Assembly (NCBI RefSeq): GCF_030463535.1
Contig: NC_132878.1
Span: 36,148,261-36,212,260, forward strand
DNA length: 64,000 bases
Direction of reading: 5' to 3'
From: Salminus brasiliensis
Lineage: Eukaryota > Chordata > Actinopteri > Characiformes > Bryconidae
Positions 48,446 through 58,200 of the stretch are shown piece after piece. The position numbers and the translations under genes were made by a program. The notes beneath the pieces were generated by a model. That model did no database searches. It worked only from the letters and a program-made list of their open reading frames with translations, and was not told the origin of the DNA. Within the stretch, counting starts at the first letter, position 1, and the number at the start of each line of letters is the position of its first letter.

Positions 48446-50035
48446 AACCCCTCCTGGTTCCATCACTGACCCTGGTGAGCTGGGCATTTTCTAAAATCCA
48501 TTAATGAAGGGAAGGTGCATGCAGAGTGTTATCAGGCAAAATATTCCCCAAAAAATATGTCTTTTTTTGCATTTGCCACTTTATTAAGCTCAGTATTAAG
48601 CTCAGATTCACTGGCGGTTTTAGAGAGTAAAAAAAGGGTAGTATTTTTGTTGAGACGCTGGGATTCCTGGTTCTATCATTTACATGTTTTTGTACAGTGA
48701 CCCTTTTTACACCAAACCCATCCATGTTTTATTAACACTGATTTAATCTTGTGAAAAGTTCCAGAAAAATAACCAACACTGCTGCTGCATCAGGTGTCAG
48801 AGCACAAAAAAAAGAAATTACTGTCAACATCTCTGGGCTGGTGGCTCCATCTTGTGGCAACTGACAATAAATATGGGCATGGATTATAGACCCCGGCGGG
48901 GCAACTGATGGCCGCTGTCCTCTTATGTTTTCCCTATATCTGAGCAGGACAAACCACAAAATTATGCTGGCACCCAGCCCTTCAAGATTCAGTTCTGCTC
49001 CTGTTTCTGAACAAGTAGCACAAATGCAAATAACAATGAACACACAAGACTGATAACAAGCTTTAAGTATTAAGGACATAGCATCCCTGTGGATTACTGT
49101 GCAAATCAGAAGCCGAAGGCCATTAACACCCGGATCAGTTATATGTTAGATTAGTCTTACAGTGTATCTCTAATCCTAAAGCTGGTAAGTGAAGTCTTGG
49201 AAGGCTGCTGTTATGCAGTAACCCCAAATGACCAGGTAGTGTAGGTTTAGTGTGAAACAGGGAACTTTCAGAACTGTGCCAGAATCTGGTCCTCAGTTTC
49301 CAGCCACTGCTATATACAGCTATATAGCATTTTTTACAACTGGCTTTATCACAGCCAGAGTAACAGAAACCTGGATAAGGACCAAGGCTCAAAAGAGGAA
49401 CAACTCCTTCTCTGGCCAACACCTAAAATCAGAGTATTATTAGGAGTAAACAAATACTGTAAGAGCTATAAGAAAAAAAATGACCAAATGGTACCTACTT
49501 CAAATACAAGAACCCAATCAATAGGCACAAGCATTTGGATTAAGCTGTCAAGAGCAAGAAGTATTTAATTCCTGATTCTCAAAAGGACACTCATGTAAAC
49601 AGGAGAGAGACTCTATAGTGGGAGACCAGTTTGTTTGAATGTATATAAAGAAGTAGCTCTAAAACCTGTGTAGGAGCACAACACCAGTAGACAGCACATA
49701 GAAAGGGAAAGTGATGGCCTGTGTCTACAGCAGTGGTTTTCAAGCCTGGCCTCAGGCTACCCTCAGGAACATTCACATGTGTAGTGTTCTTAGCAGCCAC
49801 ACTCCTGATTTAACTCACTTAATTAAAAAGCCATTCCTGACTTGACTAAAGTAGGTGTGCTACAGCAGGACAGGGGACTCTCCAGGACCATTATTAGAAA
49901 ACTCCAACTTAGAGATCAAAAAGTTCAGTTCCAACACACCTGGCTCTAATCCCAAGGACTCTTCACTTTGATTAGGTGCTGCATAAATATTAGAACTATC
50001 TAGGTGGTAGATTTGTGGTAGTTTAGTTTGGAAAG
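48446..50035. other. Intergenic, no gene recognised
   Basis: Small fragments of the repeat at 50040 (aagcctggcctcaggctaccctcag near 49740 and tccaacacacctggctctaatcc near 49930) are scattered here. No coding signal. Confidence 0.5.
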
Positions 50036-50039
50036 AACT

Positions 50040-50220
50040 ACACTTCTTAACCCTGGTTCTGGAGGCAACCCATCCTGTACATTTTAGTATCCTTTCTCCC
50101 CACAACAATTAAACTAATTAGCACATGAACAATCCCTTTCCACCTTGCAGGGTGTTACAGCAGGGAGGCCACTAAAATGTGCAGGGTGGGGTGCCTCCAG
50201 GACCAGGGTTGAGAAACACT
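50040..50220. mobile_element. MITE-like foldback element
   Basis: The left arm cttaaccctggttctggaggcaacccatcctgtacattttagta is matched inverted by actaaaatgtgcagggtggggtgcctccaggaccagggttgagaa. The arms are about 45 bp with few mismatches around a roughly 90 bp centre. The same family gives fragments at 18547-18620 and 49733-49940. Confidence 0.75.
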
Positions 50221-50545
50221 GCCATAGTGCACTACACATGAGCAAGACTAGCGGGACCTTTAACCATTATAGCTGCATTTGTCCCACCATGCAAAATGAC
50301 TTCAAGGTCATACCCAAGCCCCCCCAAATGAAAGACATCTGCCAAGTATAATCAAACTTTATTTCACAAGGACACACAAAATACAAGACATTTTGGTTCA
50401 ATATGAAGTTCTAAAAACAAGTTACTAGGCTTGAACGTTCCCCTTACACCGCTGGATCAACTCCTGTAAAACAACCAGAAGAAACCATTTACATGAAGAC
50501 GCATTCCCACAGGACAAAAGCAGAAGCTATTAACAGCACACTGGA

Positions 50546-50626
50546 GTTGCTCATCAGAAGTCAGATCCGTAATGGGTTATCAGTCACAAATGATCAGTTT
50601 CGGGATAGGTTCATCATTAAAGCAAC
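50546..50626 (-). ncRNA. snord50: C/D box snoRNA U50 (SNORD50)
   Basis: The 81 nt - strand sequence has a perfect 6 bp terminal stem (GTTGCT/AGCAAC), box C ATGATGA (50617-50611), box D' CTGA after the element TATCCCGAA, an internal CTGA/C'-like TGACTGA, and box D CTGA (50557-50554). Upstream of box D, TTACGGATCTGACTT pairs with 28S rRNA AAGCCGGATCCGTAA over 15 positions, with one mismatch and one G-U pair. Upstream of D', TATCCCGAA pairs with TTCGGGATA, which follows that site in 28S. By the box D plus five rule, these guide 2'-O-methylation of a C and a G in 28S. Both sites are those of vertebrate U50. It lies in an intron on the sense strand of the host gene, as expected for vertebrate C/D snoRNAs. 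Confidence 0.93.
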
Positions 50627-51147
50627 AGTGATGCACACAGTAACTAAGACACATTCAGGGTGCATTCAACTTACCCTTGAGATCTTCACAGTCTGGAGGA
50701 GGAAGTCCACTGTAGAGCACAACAAGAACAAAGAGGCAAGGTGATTAGCACTTAATGAGCCTTAAGCTAGCAGATAACAGTAGGAATCATTTAACTCCTG
50801 CACTGATTGTTAAACAGGCTCCGTCTACCAGCTCTCCCCAATTCATTCAGGCATTAAAATGAAGCCTCGCCAGAAAACAGCCAAATCACCATCTTTACAG
50901 ACACTAATGGTCCAGGGTTCTTACTAGAGACAAATTAGGATTTGTAGACATCATGACCACTGGCTCTAATCACCAGCACATTTCTCCACAATGAACCATT
51001 TCACATCAAACTACTGAATGCCCATTTTAATGCTTATTCAGAAGGCCTAAAACGAGTCATCCCCATTAAACTCCTGGAGAACTAGACTTTATGCTGCATC
51101 AGAAAACAAAACAGGAACAGGGAACTAGATATAGGCCTATACAGCAG

Positions 51148-51165
51148 CCCCCCCCCCCCCCCCCC
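51148..51165. repeat. poly-C run
   Basis: About 18 consecutive C residues lie in the first intron of the SNHG5-like gene (poly-G on its sense strand). Confidence 0.9.
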
Positions 51166-51784
51166 AACCCCTACCTCAAACCCTCTCGTCTAGCCCACGT
51201 GCACTGCACGGTTACGTGTTTTCTGCTTAAAGTAGTTTTGATAATTAGCTAGATAATATGATACGGGCTAGATTGCAGCTAGATCACTGGACTGGAGCGA
51301 AGGAACACTAAACAGGAGAATCACAGGAGCGCCGAAACCCGGGTCCCAGTGACCACGTGCATGCCCTGCCCATGTTTAAGTTTAGAGACACAACCAAACC
51401 CTCTCCCTTAGGCAGCTAATAAATTCCTGCACCATCAGAATTCTGCATTTAATAATAAATAAAAAATAATTAAATAATTAAATAAATAAGTACCTTTCAG
51501 CCACAGACCGGTCCAACACGTCCACGCCTCACGCTCACATGGAGTAAAGAGAACCTGAACTCCAGCGAGAGGCGGGTAGATACTGCACTATCCGCACTTC
51601 CGGTCATGACGTTTTCCTTCGAGAACCAATCCGCTAAAACATGGATAAAACATGGGTATTGTGTGATTTTCTATTTTAGTAGATTTTTGTATTTAGATTT
51701 TTTTAAAAATGTAAATTGAATGTGTATATGATGCTGATGAATAAACGAGTGCGTAGTATAATTAAACAAACGTGTAAATAACTG

Positions 51785-51815
51785 TCATATTTATTTTTAT
51801 TTATTTATTTATTTA
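51785..51815. repeat. (TTTA)n
   Basis: A short ATTT tetranucleotide run lies in AT-rich intergenic DNA between the snoRNA host gene and snx14. Confidence 0.7.
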
Positions 51816-52388
51816 TTTATTTGTTTTTGCTTGTTTGTGTGTGTGTTTTTTTCTCAAGAACAAAACTTTATGGGGGAAAAATAATACTTCTTAACTTCAG
51901 TGGAATGGAAATAAATGATTTTATTTTTTTATAAGTCATTTTGTTGCATTTCTGAATCCTAATTTCTCACTTCTGTGCACAATAAGACTTGCTAAAAACT
52001 ACTGCTATAGGAGCTGGTATGCAATACATGGTACTCGGTGCTGATCATCTGTGCCCCTCCTCTCTGCTCGCCGTCCAGAGAATGTTTGGCTTATGCCGCC
52101 CCCTAGTGTATTAAAACGACACTGTAGACACAGTCTCTCAAACAGTATGTGAGAATACAGCATTTGTTCACTTTTCATGTACAAGTACTGTTATTATTTT
52201 GCTATGGATAAAATATACATACCTATAAAACAAATGTATAACATATCCGCTCGAATCAGGTCGGGGGTGGGCATGAGAAGGATTATGGCTCTTCAAAATA
52301 AGGGTCCTAGCTATAATTTAGTGCTGCGAACTTTCTCTCAGCACAGGACAATTTCAGAGACTAAAACAGGTTTGTTGTTAAAAAAGAG

Positions 52389-52390
<2 letters not shown>

Positions 52391-52430
<40 letters not shown>
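52391..52430. repeat. (TA)n microsatellite
   Basis: This is an uninterrupted TA run of about 40 bp. Confidence 0.95.
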
Positions 52431-52432
<2 letters not shown>

Positions 52433-52729
52433 CATTCTTATTAACATGTCCGTAATTTAAATGTCCGTAACTTTTATTTTAACAATACAAAACTAAATTA
52501 AAATAAATTCAGTGTCAATATTGTGCTAGCTGGAAGTATTAAAATTATTGTTAGTTTTTAATTGCTTGCTAAATGACATTATTAAAAACGTACTGAAACA
52601 TCGTATAATAACTGCTTTTAGAAGTTAATTTCTCGATGAGAAACACTGGGAGTGCAGGGACTTTTACTTTAAAATCTAGTCTAATCTGTGGGGGAAATAG
52701 TGTTGTCAACTGACTAAACTGTTGACATG

Positions 52730-53340
52730 TCTAAGAGGTTTACCTTGCCAGTGTAACAATGAGGCAGTTTGTAAGATGAATTATCCTCGGCGTGTGCTGA
52801 GTAAGTCTGAGTTCCTGCTCCAGCCGAGGCTCCTTCAAAGGTACAGTGAGTCTACAGACCAGTCCTCTGTTAACAGACGATTAGCGAGCTGAGTTTAGCA
52901 GCTTAGCTAAAGTTACTGTATTTTCCACGTATGCGCGAAACATCATGACCTGAGACGAGCTGGCTGTGTACCGGACATGCTCCTCATGTCTTAACCAGTT
53001 AGTTACCTGTTTACTAACACACCCGGCCAGGTTCACGGAGTGTTTTCCGGAGAGGTCAGCGCTGGCGCTAGTTTGGTCAGCTCAGCGCGCTGGGAGAGTT
53101 TGTTAATAGCTGTCAGCTGACTTCGGTCCAGACGTTTCTGTTGCTTTCACAGCAGTGTTTTAACATACGAGCATACGAAATTCATAAAGTACTCTCAAGT
53201 CCTAAAAGCCCCTTCAAACAGCCTCAAACTGTACTGTGGGAGAGTCTTGAGCGTCTGAGAAAACATACGAACCCATTTGTCCGAATCGTAAGAGTTTCTT
53301 TAAGCATTACATTACAGACATTACAGTAAACACGAGCAGA
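52730..53340 (+). promoter_or_regulatory. snx14: Probable snx14 promoter and noncoding first exon region
   Basis: The first coding exon of snx14 has an acceptor 7 bp before its ATG, so a noncoding exon must lie upstream. This interval is the only GC-richer, non-repetitive stretch available. It has a possible donor at ccttcaaag|gtacag (about 52839) and CG-containing sequence at about 53020-53100. The exact exon cannot be fixed by eye. Confidence 0.35.
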
Positions 53341-53456
53341 CATGCTCACTGCTGTCTGACCTTACCCCCACACTCTGCTCTCTGACCTGATCCCCACCTG
53401 CGGAATAGCTTACCTGTTTTAACCAGGGACTTGTGTAAATCGAGGATTGCCAATTC

Positions 53457-55130
53457 CCATTGGGGTTAGGATTTAGGGTTGATTTATGGGTAAGGTTAAA
53501 GTTGGGGTTAGGATTTAGGGGTAAGGTTAAAGTTGGGGTTTAGGATTTAGGGGTAAGGTTAAAGTTGGGGTTTAGGATTTAGGGGTAAGGTTAAGGTTGG
53601 GGTTAGGATTTAGGGGTAAGGTTAAGGTTGGGGTTAGGATTTAGGGGTAAGGTTAAGGTTGGGGTTAGGATTTAGGGGTAAGGTTAAGGTTGGGGTTTAG
53701 GATTTAGGGGTAAGGTTAAGGTTGGGGTTTAGGATTTAGGGGTAAGGTTAAGGTTAAGGTTAGGATTTAGGGGTAAGGTTAAGGTTGGGGTTTAGGATTT
53801 AGGGGTAAGGTTAAGGTTAAGGTTAGGATTTAGGGGTAAGGTTAAGGTTGGGGTTTAGGATTTAGGGGTAAGGTTAAGGTTGGGGTTAGGATTTAGGGGT
53901 AAGGTTAAGGTTGGGGTTAGGATTTAGGGGTAAGGTTAAGGTTGGGTTTAGGATTTAGGGGTAAGGTTAAGGTTGGGTTTAGGATTTAGGGGTAAGGTTG
54001 GGGTTAGGATTTAGGGGTAAGGTTAAGGTTGGGGTTAGGATTTAGGGGTAAGGTTAAGGTTGGGTTTAGGATTTAGGGGTAAGGTTAAGGTTGGGGTTAG
54101 GATTTAGGGGTAAGGTTAAGGTTGGGGTTAGGATTTAGGGGTAAGGTTTGAGTTAGGGGTAATTTATGGGTAAGGTTAAGGTTGGCTTTAGGATTTAGGG
54201 TTGATTTAGGGTAAGGTTGTGGTTAAGGTTAGGGGTTTGGGGTAATTTATGGGTAAGGGTAAGGTTGGGGTTAGGATTTAGGGGTAAGGTTTGGGTTAGG
54301 GGTAAGATTTAGGGGTAAGGTTTGGGTTGGGGTTAAGAATTAGGGTTAATTTGGGGGTAAGGGAAAGGTTGTGGTTAGGATTTAGGGGTAAGGGTGAGGT
54401 GGTTATGATTTAGGGGTAAGGTTGGGGGTTAGGGTTAATTTAGGGGTAAGGGAAAGGTTGGGGTTTAAGGGTAATTTAGGGGTGAGGGTAGGGTTGGGGT
54501 TAGGATTTAGGGGTAAGGTTGGGGTTAGGATTTAGGGGTAAGGTTAAGGTTGGGGTTAGGATTTAGGGGTAAGGTTAAGGTTGGGTTTAGGATTTAGGGG
54601 TAAGGTTAAGGTTGGGGTTAGGATTTAGGGGTAAGGTTAAGGTTGGGGTTAGGATTTAGGGGTAAGGTTTGAGTTAGGGGTAATTTATGGGTAAGGTTAA
54701 GGTTGGCTTTAGGATTTAGGGTTGATTTAGGGTAAGGTTGTGGTTAAGGTTAGGGGTTTGGGGTAATTTATGGGTAAGGGTAAGGTTGGGGTTAGGATTT
54801 AGGGGTAAGGTTTGGGTTAGGGGTAAGATTTAGGGGTAAGGTTTGGGTTGGGGTTAAGAATTAGGGTTAATTTGGGGGTAAGGGAAAGGTTGTGGTTAGG
54901 ATTTAGGGGTAAGGGTGAGGTGGTTATGATTTAGGGGTAAGGTTGGGGGTTAGGGTTAATTTAGGGGTAAGGGAAAGGTTGGGGTTTAAGGGTAATTTAG
55001 GGGTGAGGGTAGGGTTGGGGTTAGGATTTAGGGGTAAGGTTGGGGTTTAGGGTTAATTTAGGGGTAAGGGTAGGGTTGGGGTTAGGATTTAGGGTTGATT
55101 CAGGGGTAAGGTTTGGGTTAGGGTTATGTA
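53457..55130. repeat. Telomere-like minisatellite, about 1.67 kb, with a 521 bp higher-order duplication
   Basis: Tandem units of about 31 bp read ggggttaggatttaggggt followed by aaggttaaggtt, with variants of 22-32 bp. The TTAGGG word occurs in nearly every unit. I count only three C residues on the + strand over the whole array (near 54185, 54706 and 55091). The section from about 53980 to 54500 is repeated, apparently without change, at 54501-55021. For example gtaaggtttgagttagggg occurs at 54141 and 54662, and ggtgagggtagggtt at 54481 and 55002, both 521 bp apart. It lies in the 5' UTR intron of snx14. Confidence 0.97.
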
Positions 55131-55265
55131 TATAAAAACATTGCTATAGTTTTTTTTTAATGATTTCTGCACAGTGCTGTACATGGATACACATTAAAGG
55201 CTGAGGAAGCTGATGTAATGGGACAGTCATTAGACTCTATTTACTTCTATTTACTTCTTTGGCAG

Positions 55266-58200
55266 ATCCCAGATGGCAGACTTGAAAACATTATTGTTGA
55301 CCCTCAGAAGAGGGTTTAAGATTGACATGCTTAAGGAAGTTGTGCGGCAGTATCCTTTTATATGCTTCTTGCTGATGTCCATGCTGTCGTCGACCATAAT
55401 TCTCACCAGGTGAGTAGAGTGCAGTCATAACAAATCAGATTAATGAAAGTAAAGCTCACATTGTGTTCACAAGTTGAAACAGATTGTGTTTTTGTGGAAG
55501 TTCATTATTCTGACAGACTAACAGACTTCTCGCCTCCTCTTGTCTTTTAGGTATCTACATGTTCTGATGATCTTTTGGTCCTTCCTTGCCGGAGCAATTA
55601 CCTTCTACTGTTCACTCAGTCCAAACTACCTCGTACCAAATGTCTTCTTTTCTACGAAGACCAAAGACAAAGTAAGTTTGTGAACTTAGCAGTTCTTTTA
55701 CAGTCTGACAAAACAGAAAAAAATGAGTGACTCGTGTCCTTCTATGTGTCCGTGTACAGCGGCAGGAACAGCAGGAGCTCTTCCCGCAGGGTCACAGTTG
55801 TGCGGTTTGTGGGAAAAACAAGTGCACTCGACACAGGTAGAGTCTCCTGCAAGTACAGAGCAATAGTGATTAAATGTTTACTTATAATTTTTTTTAGGCA
55901 GAATATAAACAAACAAACACTGAACGCTGGTTTGCTTTATATCTGCTTCACAGACCAACACTACTTCTGGAAAACTACCAGCCTTGGTTGGGTTTGAAAG
56001 TACCCTCAAAAGTGGACACATCCATCGGAGAGGTAGAGTTTACCTGAGGTGTTTCTTATGAGTCTTTTGTTTAGTTCAGTTCAGTTCAGACTAATTTATT
56101 AATCCTATTAAAAACTCACATAGACACAAAGATTGATATCCATAGGTCTAAAGAGCTGTGCAAAGAATCAATGAGCAGCTCTAACAAATCTTTTAAAAAG
56201 AACATAATGCTGAATGATGAAGGTCTGTCATTTCTAACATTCTGGTTTTCATTGGTCTTCAGGTGCTGGAGTTAGTTCTGGAGAACTTTGTGTATCCTTG
56301 GTACAGGTATGGCATACTGCTCCATATTGTTGTACCCTGTGTAGCAGTTTTGGGTTTCTAAGCTCTACATACACATACATAAGACTACACCCTACAACAT
56401 GGCACAGGAAACTGCATCATTGCATTAATTGTAGTAAAAATAGTTTAATATTCTTTCATGACAGGCTAAATCAAACCAAAGTGAAATGAAATATGGCCTT
56501 TAAGCATCGTTCACATGACCACCCTCCTTCCCCCTTGCGGACCCTTTCCCCACTGTTCATGCCTAAATCCACCCAAGCTCATAAGGAACCGATCAAAACC
56601 TTAGGTTGTGAATACTTGAGACTGTAGGGTCTTGCTCATAGTCCACTGTGGGGTACTAATACTCTCTATTAGGTATATTACACACTTCTTACAGTGTTTA
56701 TTTGCTAATGTCTTAACACATATAATATGCAGATAGTTTTTGTAAATAATATTGTTGGTCAATGGCTTTCTAAAAAAATTTTTTTAAACGTGGTAAAAAC
56801 ACATAAACAAAAGTCAGTGCTTGGGTCTTTGAGCGCTATAGCGGAAGTTTCATGTTTATTGAGATATTCTGTACTGACTACAAGTAATTACTGTTTTTTT
56901 ACTGTATTATTTAAGTGGAATTTTACACAATTGAATGTAATGATTTGCTTATACAAATTTAAATTGTCTGCAGGCATATTTGACTTTGAAAATGCAAAAA
57001 TATAAAGGATGCAAAAATAGTTAATGTTAATGTTAAAATAGAAATACAAAAGTGCATATAAATGTAAATGTTCGTTCTGCAAAACAAGGCCGTGTGTACA
57101 ACAGTCATTTTGTATCAGATTTCAATCACAATAAAATATCTGCTATTCCGCTAACAAACACTGCTATACTGATCAATAAACTACAATATATATAATTGTT
57201 CTGCTTGTTAGAGTGAAATGATTAGTGAAAAACCTTGCAAATGCAAAACTTTAAAAGAGGTGTTTTAGGACGCATACACCATTAAGTAGCTGCACAGACC
57301 ATTTACCGCTTTGCTGTAAAAGGTTTTTTTATGTAATTATTTTTTTTTTCTGTTCAGGGATATTACAGATGATGAGGCTTGTGTGGATGAAGTGAGGCAG
57401 TCATTTCGTTTTTTCGCTTCAGTTCTTGTTCGCCGAGCCCAGAAGGTAAGCAACAACTTTGGTTTGACGTCATGAAGCCTGACATGTTCACCGTATCTGA
57501 GGCTCAAATCTCATTTATCACATTTATTCACTGTAGGTGGACGTGCCGTCAGTCGCCACAGGTAAAATGATGAAGGCAGCCATGAAGCACATAGAGATTG
57601 TTGCTAAAGCACAGCAGAAAGGTAGGTCACGCGAGTGTGATTTAGAAACACACATGACTCATGCTTGGAGTTGGTGTTAAAGAAGGTCTATGTGTGTTTG
57701 TACAGTGAAGAATTCTGAGGGCCTGCAGGAGGCAGCGCTGGAAGAGTATGGTGCAGATCTGCATGTGGCTTTGCGCAGCCGCAGAGATGAGCTGCTGTAT
57801 TTGAGGAAACTCACGGAGATGCTCTTCCCCTATGTCATGCCTCCTAAAGCCACTGACTGCAGGTTTGTGTATATGCTAGGGATGCTTGCAGGTCCTCAAA
57901 TGCTCCGTTAATTGTCTGAAGTGAAATGAGTACTGCAGTACTGTTGCTCGATCACGATTATTTGGTTGCCAAACGAAAAATCTGCTTAACGGTCTCCTTG
58001 CAATTGGCATTTAAAGTATGTAGTGTAGTTAATTAGCTAATGCTCTGTTTGTGTAGACTAAAAGTGCTTCTAAAAATTATTATATAGCTTTTACATATAG
58101 CTATATATATATAGCTTATATATAGCTTACATTATATATAGCTTATATAGCTTGTGGTGCATTGAAGAGCAATATAAAAAACTATCAATAATCAGTAATA

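Larger units (their letters stand above)
50340..51571 (-). ncRNA. snhg5: SNHG5-like snoRNA host gene (three exons predicted)
   Basis: Predicted - strand exons: exon 1 about 51571-51494, ending GGCTGAAAG before the donor gtactt; a 35 bp exon at 50709-50675, between an acceptor reading gctctacag and the donor gtaagt; and a last exon from 50463 (acceptor tgttttacag) to about 50340, with AATAAA on the - strand at 50363-50358. The intron between the last two exons holds the U50 snoRNA. Near the start are an ETS-type CCGGAAGTG (51603-51595), a CRE-like TGACG and a CCAAT on the - strand near 51625. Pyrimidine-rich starts such as CTCTTTACTCC or CTCTCGCTGG could be the 5'TOP start typical of snoRNA host genes. 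No long ORF is present. In human, SNHG5 also lies beside SNX14 and hosts SNORD50. Exon limits are inferred from splice signals only. Confidence 0.7.

Noticed and set aside
50714..51487. Second U50 copy in the first intron of the SNHG5-like gene
   Set aside because: Neither 28S-matching element (gatccgtaa or ttcgggata on the + strand) recurs in this intron, and no C/D box pair with a terminal stem was found.
53457..55130. True chromosome end or interstitial telomere
   Set aside because: The unit is about 31 bp with degenerate TTAGGG-containing words, not (TTAGGG)n, and unique genes flank both sides.
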